This document shows positions 8,263 to 16,877 of a stretch of DNA of 64,000 bases, one piece after another. The position numbers were made by a program, and so were the translations under genes. The DNA is taken from the NCBI GenBank assembly GCA_045648985.1, contig JAZROZ010000023.1:1-64000 (forward strand), written 5' to 3'. The stretch's first letter is position 1; every line of letters starts with the position of its first letter. The DNA comes from SIG437 sp045648985. GTDB taxonomy: Bacteria > Bacillota > Clostridia > UBA1381 > UBA9506. The notes beneath the pieces are model-generated. The model was given only the letters and a program-made list of their open reading frames with translations, made no database searches and was not told the origin of the DNA.

Positions 8263-8439
8263 AGTCAAACTCCTCTCTTATGTAAAATATATATCTGATT
8301 ATATTATACCTTTTAAAAAAAGCTAAGTCAATCAAATTTATGAACAGTAAATGAAAGTTTTTTGTACATTTTTAAAACTTTTTAACCGAGAGAGAATAAT
8401 ACAAATTCCAATTTTCAGAGGCAGATTGTTCTCTTTCGG

Positions 8440-9324
8440 CTATGCTCTTGGATGAGCTTTTTTATACACACTCTTTAGTTTATTATTCATCATAGTCGCA
8501 TAAATTTGTGTGCTCGATATATCACTATGACCGAGCATCACCTGAATTGAGCGCAAATCTGCACCATTTTCTAAAAGATGCACGGCAAAGGAATGACGAA
8601 GTGTATGTGGTGTTATATTGTCGCTAATACCTGCTTTGGTAGCATAACTTCTTAACATTTTCCAAAATCCCTGTCTTGACATTTTTTCGCCGTTTATGTT
8701 TACAAACAGCACCCTTTGCGTGTTGTCCTTTACTAAAACCTTTCTTGCGGTTTTTATGTATTTTATAAGTGCATCCATACAAATTTTTCCTATTGGGATT
8801 ATTCTCGTTTTATTTTCCGTGTGACAGTTAATAAACCCCATATCGAGATTTACATCATCTATTTGAATTGTAATGAGCTCCGTTACTCTCATTCCGCTCG
8901 CGTATAAAAGCTCTAGCATTGCTCTGTCGCGACACCCTTTTATATCATCTTCATCAGGGGCTGACAAGAGCTTTTCTACTTTATCAAAAGAAAGTACTTC
9001 AGGAAGTTTTTTTGTCATTTTAGGGCTCTGCACCTCATCAGCAGGGTTACTTTCCACCACACCTTTCTTTTTTAGATAGATATACAAATTTTTGACAGAT
9101 TCAAAATTTCTTAAAACAGTTGATTCTGCTCTACCCTTTGATTTTAAATGTTTTATGTAACCCTTTATGTGCTGTGCTTTAGCTGAAGTAATATTTTTTA
9201 CATTCTGTTCTTCCAGAAAATCAAGATATACCCTAATATCACGCGAATATGATAAAAGAGTGTTCCTGGACAGTTTTCTTTCATTTTCAAGATAATCTAT
9301 GTATTGTGCTATCAATTCGGGCAT
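8440..9324 (-). CDS. xerD: Tyrosine recombinase XerD
   Basis: XerC/D recombinases resolve chromosome dimers at dif. The product is 294 aa, the usual size. The N-terminal SAM-like core-binding domain (SRNTLLSYSRDIR) is followed by the catalytic domain with Arg146 (GMRVTEL), His240 and Arg243 (HTLRHSFA), His266 (GHSDISSTQIY) and nucleophile Tyr275. AAGGAG precedes the ATG. It is followed by spoIIM in the same orientation, a frequent neighbour in spore-formers, which supports the housekeeping XerD role over a mobile-element integrase. Confidence 0.9.
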   Translation of the reverse strand: MPELIAQYIDYLENERKLSRNTLLSYSRDIRVYLDFLEEQNVKNITSAKAQHIKGYIKHLKSKGRAESTVLRNFESVKNLYIYLKKKGVVESNPADEVQSPKMTKKLPEVLSFDKVEKLLSAPDEDDIKGCRDRAMLELLYASGMRVTELITIQIDDVNLDMGFINCHTENKTRIIPIGKICMDALIKYIKTARKVLVKDNTQRVLFVNINGEKMSRQGFWKMLRSYATKAGISDNITPHTLRHSFAVHLLENGADLRSIQVMLGHSDISSTQIYATMMNNKLKSVYKKAHPRA

Positions 9325-9418
9325 AAGCCTTCTCCTTATGTTTCAATTTTCCTTTCGATTATATTATTATTGTAAACCATTTTCATGTAAATGTAAAGAT
9401 TAAATTTTATCCAGAATT

Positions 9419-10039
9419 TCAACTTATAAACAAAGGAGCAATAAGTCTTATGAAAATCGGCTCAATATATCCTTGCAGGAGCGATGCAAATACAGTTATT
9501 AAAAACATTGCTGACATTTTCATCAAATAGCTTATGAGACGTTTTTTGATATCTCCCCGCTCTTTTAACAGAGATACTGAAAACTGCATTGAAGTCATTA
9601 AAGCACCTGCATGGCAGAAAAAACTTATGAGCTGATGTGGAAGCATCCCTGCTATATAAAACAGTACTCCTTTTAATGTATATGCCTTAAAGAGAAAGAA
9701 TAAAGTAAAAAACACAGAATATCCAAGCATTCCTGATATAGCTGGTATAAGTGGCGTGCCGATTATCATCATAGCAAGCAACACGGCAAACATGTAAAGC
9801 TTTAGATTTGACATAACTGAAAGCCTGAAAATTTCAAATGAGTCTGTCCCCGTCTTGTTTATCCCTGAAAAAAAGTCAGCAAAATAGACTGTCAGCTCCC
9901 TATAATCAAGTTCTGACAGTCCAAAAACACAAACGGCGGCAATTATGCCGCCGCATACAAAACCACATAAAATAAAAATGTAGTATGCAAAATTATGCTT
10001 TATATGATTTTTAAGCATCCTTTGTAATTTTGTAAGCAT
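9419..10039 (-). CDS. spoIIM: Stage II sporulation protein M
   Basis: SpoIIM is a scaffold of the DMP complex (with SpoIID and SpoIIP) that drives engulfment of the forespore by septal peptidoglycan remodelling. The product is 206 aa and strongly hydrophobic, with about five membrane segments (near 17-42, 82-105, 110-130, 138-160 and 178-200). It has the family pattern of a short cytoplasmic N-terminus and a conserved MLPHQLISF stretch. Its place beside xerD matches other Clostridia. The upstream ribosome binding site (GACGGGAT) is weak. Confidence 0.88.
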   Translation of the reverse strand: MLTKLQRMLKNHIKHNFAYYIFILCGFVCGGIIAAVCVFGLSELDYRELTVYFADFFSGINKTGTDSFEIFRLSVMSNLKLYMFAVLLAMMIIGTPLIPAISGMLGYSVFFTLFFLFKAYTLKGVLFYIAGMLPHQLISFFCHAGALMTSMQFSVSLLKERGDIKKRLISYLMKMSAMFLITVFASLLQGYIEPIFIRLIAPLFIS

Positions 10040-10123
10040 TTTATCCCGTCTTTCTCATATGATTTTATATAATTTATATGAGAAACACTACAATAAAATT
10101 ACTGCTTAATTAAAATTTCTAAA

Positions 10124-11344
10124 TTACATGCTGATTATTTCTTCTTTAAGTCTTGATTTTTCTGCAAAAAATGCCACCTTATGAGAATCAAACATCCACT
10201 TGTCAACTTTGTGTGATACTTTTTCATAATTATTTATGGTTTCAACGAAATAATCCATAAGTCCTCCGTCTCCGCCACAATGCTTTGTTCCATCGTGCTC
10301 AATCTTAATTTTGGTTACTGACATATCATCAAACCTTTTAAGTTTAAGCTCGCCTGTTTCCATACATCCGCCAACTTCGCCCTTTGTGCCCATAATCTTT
10401 AATGTGCGGTTGTTTTCAAGCGAAAATGCGCTGACTGTGAATACTGCTGTTGCTCCATTTTCAAATTCCATACCAACAACCTGATGGTCACAAACGTCAT
10501 TATCACATCTATAAACACATCTTCCGTATGGATTTGTCCTCAAGGCTTGTATAATATCTTCATCATTTTCGCCACATTCAAATTTATGCACAAAATATCT
10601 GGCTTTACCCTCTGTATAGAGTCTTGGAGCATAGTATATACAGGAATCTGCATATGGACATCCGTCTGTGCATCTTGCCGGCACGTTACCTGGTGCATTT
10701 TCAAATCTGAAATATGTATTACCTCCATAGGATGAAATGTTTTTACAAGAAGAGCCTATAAGATACAGCATAAGGTCGATATCATGACAGGATTTAGCTA
10801 CAATGAGCGGAGATGAACCTTTAGCATTACTCCACGGGCCGCGCACATAACTGTGAGCATGGTGCCAAAAGCCCTCATTTTCGTTAAACTGCATTGTAAT
10901 TATATCGCCAATTTCACCGTTATCAATTATTTCTTTTATCTTTTTGACAAATGGAGTATATCTTAAAACAAAGGCAGTCATAAATATTTTATCATAACCT
11001 TTAAAGGATTTTTGGAGCTTTTCCACTTCCTTTATGGTTGGAGCAATTGGCTTTTCAAGCAGAATATGATATCCGCATTCTTTTGCCATTAAGGTTGGCT
11101 CTAAATGCATTCTGTCCTGTGTGCAAATGATTACACAATCTGCGAGCTTTCCTCGTTTAAAAAGATCTCTATAGTCAGTAAAGCACATACTGTCTGAAAT
11201 AGCATAGTTTTCTTTAAACTGATTTCTCTTATAGTCATCAGGGTCGACAACTCCCACAATTTTCATTAAGTTGTTATTTTTTATATACGGAGCATATGAA
11301 TCTTTTCCTCGTCCCCCCGCTCCTACTATGATACATGTTTTCAT
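10124..11344 (-). CDS. Gfo/Idh/MocA-family oxidoreductase with a Cys-rich insert
   Basis: The product is 406 aa. The N-terminal Rossmann fold has IIVGAGGRGKDSY and the NAD-side lysine motif LLEKPIAP; the C-terminal alpha/beta domain carries the substrate pocket (KSCHDIDLM). Members use NAD(P) on sugars, inositols or related polyols. A segment near residues 230-310 carries nine Cys in patterns such as CTDGCPYADSC and CVYRCDNDVCDH, which suggests a structural metal site found in one subgroup. The start at 11344 follows GGAGG; an in-frame codon 17 residues earlier lacks a site. It has its own promoter, separate from the three relatives upstream. Confidence 0.88.
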   Translation of the reverse strand: MKTCIIVGAGGRGKDSYAPYIKNNNLMKIVGVVDPDDYKRNQFKENYAISDSMCFTDYRDLFKRGKLADCVIICTQDRMHLEPTLMAKECGYHILLEKPIAPTIKEVEKLQKSFKGYDKIFMTAFVLRYTPFVKKIKEIIDNGEIGDIITMQFNENEGFWHHAHSYVRGPWSNAKGSSPLIVAKSCHDIDLMLYLIGSSCKNISSYGGNTYFRFENAPGNVPARCTDGCPYADSCIYYAPRLYTEGKARYFVHKFECGENDEDIIQALRTNPYGRCVYRCDNDVCDHQVVGMEFENGATAVFTVSAFSLENNRTLKIMGTKGEVGGCMETGELKLKRFDDMSVTKIKIEHDGTKHCGGDGGLMDYFVETINNYEKVSHKVDKWMFDSHKVAFFAEKSRLKEEIISM

Positions 11345-11413
11345 ATAGTTCCTCCACACCACAAAAACAATGCATAAAGAGTTTTTCCACCGCAAAAATC
11401 TTTATCTTATGTC

Positions 11414-11442
11414 ATTTTAACATTCACATCAGTTTACGTCAA
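11414..11442 (-). promoter_or_regulatory. Promoter of the 10124-11344 oxidoreductase
   Basis: Read on the minus strand: TTGACG (11442-11437), a 17-nt spacer and TAAAAT (11419-11414), 70 nt before the start codon. AAGTCAA-like repeats lie just upstream and may be operator half-sites. Confidence 0.6.
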
Positions 11443-11515
11443 GTAAGTTTTTGACTTTTTTTATAAAAATATTGACTTTTTCATATTAATAGCATTTTTT
11501 GTATGAATAAATAGG

Positions 11516-11557
11516 AAAAAATGTACTGCCGACTTTACAAGCATCGGCAGCACATTT
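11516..11557 (-). terminator. Terminator of the three-gene oxidoreductase operon
   Basis: Minus-strand hairpin AAATGTGCTGCCGA / TCGGCAGTACATTT, with a wobble, followed by a T-run. It separates the operon 14479-11565 from the fourth oxidoreductase. Confidence 0.8.
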
Positions 11558-11564
11558 AAAATTT

Positions 11565-12638
11565 TTATACAAATTTGATTTCTAGTGGATTATCAGCATG
11601 AACTCTTTCAATAACGTTAATAGTCATTGAAGCATGTTCAGGCTTAACCTTAATCGGTGCATCATTTACAATATTGTCATATATCATCTGGTATAAAGAA
11701 GATGTTCCTACATCAAAGGCATTACCTTCAAATGTTCCTTCTTCTTCATGTGTTATGAGCTGTTCTCCGCAATACATAGGAAGTCCCTCTTCGTTTTTGA
11801 GGCTCTCCATAATTAATGGTTTTTCGGGGTTTTCCCCATCCACTATGTACTTCATCTTATAATCAGCAAAAGTTGAAACATACGTTCCTTTTGAACCGTA
11901 AATCTTTAAAGGTGCTTCCGGATAAGCATCATTTGAATGTATTTCAATGTCGATTAACGGTTTGTTTGGTGCAGTAAGAATAATCTTTGCAAAATCCTCT
12001 GCATCACCGCTTGTAAGCAATGTATCAAGCTTTGAGTAAACAACTTTAAAGTCCTCGTCAAAGTCTAAAAAGCCTAGAGCAAGACCAATCGGATGCGGTC
12101 CTGTATTATATATGCTACCACCCATTTTCACCTGAGCTGTCTGCCAGTCCCAACGTCTTGCAAAACCGCTATATGTAAGATTAACTTGCTTGATATCACC
12201 TAATTTGCCTGTTTTGATCATTTCCTGTGCAGCAACGTAAAATGGTGCAAAGTATGACTGTTGGAAAACATACAATTTTGCATTATTTTCCTTTGCAGTT
12301 TTGATAAGAACATCACATTCATACTGATTTTTTGCAAATGGCTTTTCACAGAGTACGTTAAAGCCATGCTCAAGCAAATCTTTCGTTATTTCAAAATGCT
12401 GGTCTGAGTACGATGCGTTTGTGATAAGATCGATGTTCTTCTTGCCAAAAAGTTCCTGATAGGTCTCATAAACCTTACATCCCGGATATTCCTCGAGCGC
12501 CCTTTCCCTGCGTGCTGCGTCCTTATCAACAACTGCAACTACCTCAAAAATGGTGTTATGTTCTGACTTTAAGTATGCACCGTGTATGTCTCTTCCGCTT
12601 CGGCCTTGACCGATTATTGCTACTTTTAACTTCTTCAT
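11565..12638 (-). CDS. Gfo/Idh/MocA-family oxidoreductase
   Basis: The product is 357 aa. The N-terminal Rossmann fold has VAIIGQGRSGRDIHG and the signature LCEKPFAKN near residue 100; the C-terminal domain (GGSIYNTGPHPIGLAL) supplies the catalytic His. These enzymes oxidise or reduce sugar-type substrates with NAD(P). AAGGAGG precedes the ATG. It is the last gene of a three-gene operon of paralogues, 18 nt after the previous one, with a terminator behind it. The three are too different to be recent duplicates, so they may act on successive steps of one pathway. Confidence 0.88.
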   Translation of the reverse strand: MKKLKVAIIGQGRSGRDIHGAYLKSEHNTIFEVVAVVDKDAARRERALEEYPGCKVYETYQELFGKKNIDLITNASYSDQHFEITKDLLEHGFNVLCEKPFAKNQYECDVLIKTAKENNAKLYVFQQSYFAPFYVAAQEMIKTGKLGDIKQVNLTYSGFARRWDWQTAQVKMGGSIYNTGPHPIGLALGFLDFDEDFKVVYSKLDTLLTSGDAEDFAKIILTAPNKPLIDIEIHSNDAYPEAPLKIYGSKGTYVSTFADYKMKYIVDGENPEKPLIMESLKNEEGLPMYCGEQLITHEEEGTFEGNAFDVGTSSLYQMIYDNIVNDAPIKVKPEHASMTINVIERVHADNPLEIKFV

Positions 12639-12656
12639 ATAACATTCCTCCTTATA

Positions 12657-13628
12657 TTATTCTTCGTCAGCAGCTTTTTGTATTAAAAGTACTTGTCTTT
12701 GCGAATCTATTACACTCTTTGTATTCATCATAGTGCTTGTGCCGTTTATTTCATTAATAAATGCATCAAGATATCCAAGAGCTAAAGGCTCACAATCTAT
12801 AATTTCTTCTGTTTCTTTATACAAGTGGATTTTGTTTTCACAGAGTTTAAAGTTTATCATCCCTTTTGTGCCCCACAAGTAGAAATCCCAATATGTCGGC
12901 ATACCGCTGCATTTAGGTGCTGCATAGGATACGTCTGCCATAACAGACATATTCTCCATCTCAACCATAAACTGTGCGCTGTCTTTAAATGCTGGCTCTT
13001 TATCTGCAAAAGCATTCCATGTTTTTGCACAATTTACCTTTGTAAGATTTTTGCCTGTAATAAACCTTAAAAGGTCTATACCGTGTATTGCAATATCATT
13101 GATTGTGCCACCGTGTTTACCTTCTTCAAAGTACCATCCAGGACGGTTTCCATAATCAAGACAATGCTGACCTGTAAATGAAGCTATACGTAAATCCCCA
13201 ACTTCTCCGCTTTCTATCAGCTCCTTAACTTTGCTGATTTGTGGCATATACCTGAGGTCAAACATACAGCATACCTGAAGATTCTTTTGGCTAGCCAGCT
13301 TTTCGATTTCGTCAAGCTCACCAAGGTCTGTGCAGACAGGTTTGTCGCATATTACATGTTTGCCATGCTTTAAGGCATCTATTACCATCTTTCCACGTTT
13401 GGAATAATAGTCCCCTATTGCGACAGCATCTACTTTATCGTCATTTAAGATGGCTTCATAGCTTGCATATGAAAATGTGATTCCGTGATTTTTAAAAACC
13501 TTTTCCTGCTCTGCTGCATTTTCTTCAAAACAACCCACTATATTCACGTTGTTATTTTCTAATGCTAAGCTATGAAGTCCAAAAATATGTCCATGTCTAA
13601 AGCCCGCAAAGGCAATATTTAATGCCAT
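12657..13628 (-). CDS. Gfo/Idh/MocA-family oxidoreductase
   Basis: The product is 323 aa. The N-terminal Rossmann fold starts IAFAGFRHGHIFGLH, with HGH in place of a classic GxGxxG, followed by VICDKPVCTD. The C-terminal half has NDIAIHGIDLLRFITG, with the usual His/Asp. It overlaps the upstream gene by 10 nt, so translation is probably coupled. The substrate is unknown. The cofactor loop is atypical, and NAD(P) binding rests on family resemblance. Confidence 0.85.
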   Translation of the reverse strand: MALNIAFAGFRHGHIFGLHSLALENNNVNIVGCFEENAAEQEKVFKNHGITFSYASYEAILNDDKVDAVAIGDYYSKRGKMVIDALKHGKHVICDKPVCTDLGELDEIEKLASQKNLQVCCMFDLRYMPQISKVKELIESGEVGDLRIASFTGQHCLDYGNRPGWYFEEGKHGGTINDIAIHGIDLLRFITGKNLTKVNCAKTWNAFADKEPAFKDSAQFMVEMENMSVMADVSYAAPKCSGMPTYWDFYLWGTKGMINFKLCENKIHLYKETEEIIDCEPLALGYLDAFINEINGTSTMMNTKSVIDSQRQVLLIQKAADEE

Positions 13629-14479
13629 GATATTATTTCCTCTTTTCCACTTTTAAGTGATCTTTCAATTGCATTTAAAATAAATACAGGTGAGATAAAT
13701 TCTTTTATATCCATCTGCTCTCCTTTATCTTTAAGGCAATCATAAAACGATTCAAATTCTTTTTTAGATTCATCACTTAATTCAATTGTATCACCATAGG
13801 TTTTATCAATACTCAAGCGTGTTACACTATATGACCACGCCTCGCCTGTGAATACGCCTGTAACATCATAATTTTCATATCTGAAAATAGCAGTGATGTT
13901 TTTATCATTTTGAACAGCTACAACGCTTTTGGGAAATCTTCCAAAAACTTCACACACCATTTCTACAAGGTGCTGTGAATAGAAATAAAAACCACCGTAC
14001 TCATTTTCCAAGCTGAGCGGTGCTCTTACCAAGCCGCCGATTGTCTTTCCAAATGCCTCTTTCTTCACATCTTTTTTAAGCTCAGCGATAAGTTTACTGA
14101 ACTTTAGCATAGAGCCACCTGCAAATCTGTTTCCGTGCTCTTTAAGTTGTTGTGCAAGCGAAATAGCGTCATCTTCAGATATTGTTATCGGTTTATCTAC
14201 AAAAACGGCTATTTTACTTGAAAGGTATGGCTCAACGTATTTCAAGTGGTTATTGCCGTGTCTTGCCGTTACCATAACACCGTCTATCTTTCCCACAAGT
14301 TCATCATAGCTTTTCATAGCATATATCTGGTATTGTTCTGCCAGCTTCTTTAGAGCTGCTTCATCATCAGAGTATACACCAACAACCTCTACATCAGAAA
14401 ACTTTTTGTTTTTACTTATAATATCTAAAAATTGATTAGCGTGAGAGTTTTCGCAACCTAAAATAGCAATTTTATACAT
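13619..14479 (-). CDS. Gfo/Idh/MocA-family oxidoreductase
   Basis: The product is 286 aa. The N-terminal Rossmann fold is IAILGCENSHANQFLDII, with CENSHA instead of GxGxxG, and the lysine motif is VDKPITIS. A shortened C-terminal domain has FYFYSQHLVEMVCEVFG. The start at 14479 is chosen by the GAAAGAG site and the family start; upstream in-frame codons lie in AT-rich promoter sequence. It is the first gene of the operon, divergent from an AraC regulator 143 nt away, which probably controls it. Confidence 0.82.
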   Translation of the reverse strand: MYKIAILGCENSHANQFLDIISKNKKFSDVEVVGVYSDDEAALKKLAEQYQIYAMKSYDELVGKIDGVMVTARHGNNHLKYVEPYLSSKIAVFVDKPITISEDDAISLAQQLKEHGNRFAGGSMLKFSKLIAELKKDVKKEAFGKTIGGLVRAPLSLENEYGGFYFYSQHLVEMVCEVFGRFPKSVVAVQNDKNITAIFRYENYDVTGVFTGEAWSYSVTRLSIDKTYGDTIELSDESKKEFESFYDCLKDKGEQMDIKEFISPVFILNAIERSLKSGKEEIISWH

Positions 14480-14563
14480 CTTTTCATCTCTTTCCACATT
14501 ACTTTTTGTTATATTATATATTGTTTTTTTCTTTATGTAAATTGTAAAAACAAGAATTATTGA

Positions 14564-14592
14564 TTGCAAAAAGTGTATTTTTATGTTATAAT
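14564..14592 (+). promoter_or_regulatory. Promoter of the AraC-family regulator
   Basis: TTGCAA (14564-14569), a 17-nt spacer and TATAAT (14587-14592), 29 nt before the start. The divergent interval also has to hold the operon promoter and the AraC binding sites. Confidence 0.65.
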
Positions 14593-14621
14593 AAAAAAAA
14601 AGTTGTAAGAAGGTGATTTTA

Positions 14622-15461
14622 ATGAGTAAGTCAACCGTTTTGGACTATGCAAGTGATGAGTTCTGGGCACATTATTCTGAAGATGCAAGCATAGCAGCCA
14701 AGGGTATTGCACCACACGTTCACAATGTCTTTGAAATGATATTCCTAATTGAAGGCGACCTCACATACATCATAGGTGAAAAAGTTTACAATGTTACCGA
14801 CAATTACTTGATTCTTACAAGGCCTAATTTGAGACATATTATAAAATTTAACAATAAAAAAGCGTATAGAAGATATGTTATAACCTTTGATAAGTCAATC
14901 ATACATCCACAAATTTATGATATGCTCCCTTCCGATTTAGATGTTATAACATTCCGTGATCCAAGGCACATTACCGATTTATTTGAAAAATATAGTTTTT
15001 ACAGTAATCACATAGATGGCGATGCTTTAAAAAAGATACTTACACATATTACAGAAGAAATTTTCTTAAACATCATAATTTCAAGAGAAATCTCTCCTGA
15101 ACAAATTTCAAAAATACCATATGTCACAAATTATATTATTGAAAGAGCAAATGCTTATATTGACAAAAATCTTATGTACAATTTCAGTTTAGAAGCGCTG
15201 TGTAATGAACTTTATATTTCCAAAAGCAGTTTGCACAAATTGTTTGTCAAGCATCTTGAGATAACACCTAAAAAATATATAATTGCAAAACGTCTTACAA
15301 TGGCACAGAAGCTACTTCGTGCCAACTATAAGCCAACTGAAATATATGCAAAATGCGGTTTCTCTGACTATTCTTCCTTTTACCGCGATTTTAAAAACTT
15401 TTTTGGATATCCGCCTTCTGATGAAATTAATCAAAGGCTTGATAATCAAATGATTATATAA
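14622..15461 (+). CDS. AraC-family transcriptional regulator
   Basis: The product is 279 aa. The N-terminal cupin-like sensor has HVHNVFEMIFLIEGDLTYIIG. The C-terminal double helix-turn-helix has NFSLEALCNELYISKSSLHK and AKCGFSDYSSFYRDFKNFFG. The ATG at 14622 has AGAAGGTG 6 nt upstream; the in-frame GTG at 14613 is inside that site. It is divergent from the Gfo/Idh/MocA operon, the usual place for a local activator responding to the pathway's sugar or polyol. The ligand is unknown. Confidence 0.9.
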   Translation: MSKSTVLDYASDEFWAHYSEDASIAAKGIAPHVHNVFEMIFLIEGDLTYIIGEKVYNVTDNYLILTRPNLRHIIKFNNKKAYRRYVITFDKSIIHPQIYDMLPSDLDVITFRDPRHITDLFEKYSFYSNHIDGDALKKILTHITEEIFLNIIISREISPEQISKIPYVTNYIIERANAYIDKNLMYNFSLEALCNELYISKSSLHKLFVKHLEITPKKYIIAKRLTMAQKLLRANYKPTEIYAKCGFSDYSSFYRDFKNFFGYPPSDEINQRLDNQMII

Positions 15462-15467
15462 AAACTG

Positions 15468-15512
15468 AAATAGAGTGTTTGAAAACTTTACATTTCAAAC
15501 ACTCTATTTTTT
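15468..15512. terminator. Bidirectional terminator
   Basis: A 17-bp perfect stem AAATAGAGTGTTTGAAA (15468-15484) / TTTCAAACACTCTATTT (15493-15509) with a T-run. It ends the AraC gene and the convergent amidohydrolase gene. Confidence 0.88.
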
Positions 15513-16848
15513 AATTTATATTCACTTTAGCCGTTCCGTCATCATTATACTCTATTCTGTTTCCTGAGCAATTTAAGCTATCTATATATGCAAGGTATTC
15601 TTCTTTAGATGCAAACAACGGCTTAAATTCATCTATTACTTTTTTGGCTTCTTTTGCATCATCAATAAGGAGCAACGAAAGTATTCCAAGCTGGAATTTA
15701 GCATTGTCAACACAAGCTGCCACAGGGTCAGATATGATGAAATCATCGCCGTGAGATGTACCTTCTGCACCACAAGCATATGGATGAATAACAGGCATAA
15801 TACATGATAAATCTCCCATATCGGTGCTTCCAGATGACATAATGTCATATACATCAAATTGATATTTGGGAATAAAAAGCTCAGCTGCTTTTTTTGCTAT
15901 CTTCGTCAGATTTTTATCATTATAAAGTGGAGCATATCCGGGCGAATCAATAATTTCAACATTTGTTCCCATGGACAGTGCCGCACCACAAAGTGCCTGA
16001 TTAACTTTTCTGTTTGTCTTTTCTATAGCTTCAAAGGTTGCTCCTCTTACATAGCTTTCCAAAGTTGTCGTTTGCGGAATTGCATTTACCATCTGCCCAC
16101 CATTTGTTATGATTGGATGGACCCTTATGATGTCACTGTCTGCAAAAGTTTCACGTATTGCATTTATTGCATTAATGCCGCACGTTGCCGCATACAGTGC
16201 ATTTTTTCCTTGCCATGGTGCTCCTCCTGCATGGGCTGCCTTTCCTTTGTATATAATCTTTTTGGCTATACAACCAACGCCACCTTTTAAGGCACAATAA
16301 TTTCCCGAAGTCTGATGCACCATAAAGGCAATATCAACACCATCAAAATATCCCCTTGACAAAAATTCACTTTTGCCACCTAAATATCTGATTTTTCCTT
16401 CTTCTTTGAGCTTAGTTCTGTATTCAATTTCCAAAAGCTCCTCAGCAGGAACAGCACAAAGTCTGATTTTTCCACAGAACTTATCTAAAATTCCGGGCTC
16501 TTTCAGTGCGGCAGCAATACCTATTAAGGCTGCACACTGTGCATTATGCCCACAGGAATGAACTGCACCTGTTTGTCGGTCAGATTCTTTATGCGATGGA
16601 CATATTATAGAATCAAGCTCCGCCAGTATCATAATTTCAGGACCGGGCTTTCCTGTGTCAAGACACGTATAAAAACCTGTGATTCCTTCAGCCATAACAA
16701 GCTCGTAGCCGAGTTCTTTAAATGTTTTTTCCATATATGCAGAAGTTTTATATTCTTTGTATCCTGTTTCGGGATTATTCCATATATATCTTTCTGCATC
16801 TAAGATAAGCTGTCTATGTTTTTCTACTGCAGCATTAATCTCTTGCAT
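15511..16848 (-). CDS. M20-family metal-dependent amidohydrolase
   Basis: The product is 445 aa. It has the M20D layout: metal ligands in ELDS, SCGHNAQCAA and PAEELLEI, an inserted dimerisation domain (GGVGCIAKKIIYKGKAAHAGG), and the late His of YACGAEGTSHGDDF. Relatives remove acyl or aminoacyl groups from amides such as N-acyl amino acids or p-aminobenzoyl-glutamate. AAGGAG lies 9 nt before the chosen ATG; the ATG at 16875 lies upstream of that site. It follows the F420-ligase-like gene by 29 nt, so the two probably act together on a glutamyl or amide-linked compound. The substrate is not proven. Confidence 0.87.
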   Translation of the reverse strand: MQEINAAVEKHRQLILDAERYIWNNPETGYKEYKTSAYMEKTFKELGYELVMAEGITGFYTCLDTGKPGPEIMILAELDSIICPSHKESDRQTGAVHSCGHNAQCAALIGIAAALKEPGILDKFCGKIRLCAVPAEELLEIEYRTKLKEEGKIRYLGGKSEFLSRGYFDGVDIAFMVHQTSGNYCALKGGVGCIAKKIIYKGKAAHAGGAPWQGKNALYAATCGINAINAIRETFADSDIIRVHPIITNGGQMVNAIPQTTTLESYVRGATFEAIEKTNRKVNQALCGAALSMGTNVEIIDSPGYAPLYNDKNLTKIAKKAAELFIPKYQFDVYDIMSSGSTDMGDLSCIMPVIHPYACGAEGTSHGDDFIISDPVAACVDNAKFQLGILSLLLIDDAKEAKKVIDEFKPLFASKEEYLAYIDSLNCSGNRIEYNDDGTAKVNIN

Positions 16849-16877
16849 AAATAACTTCTCCTTACCATAATACAAAA

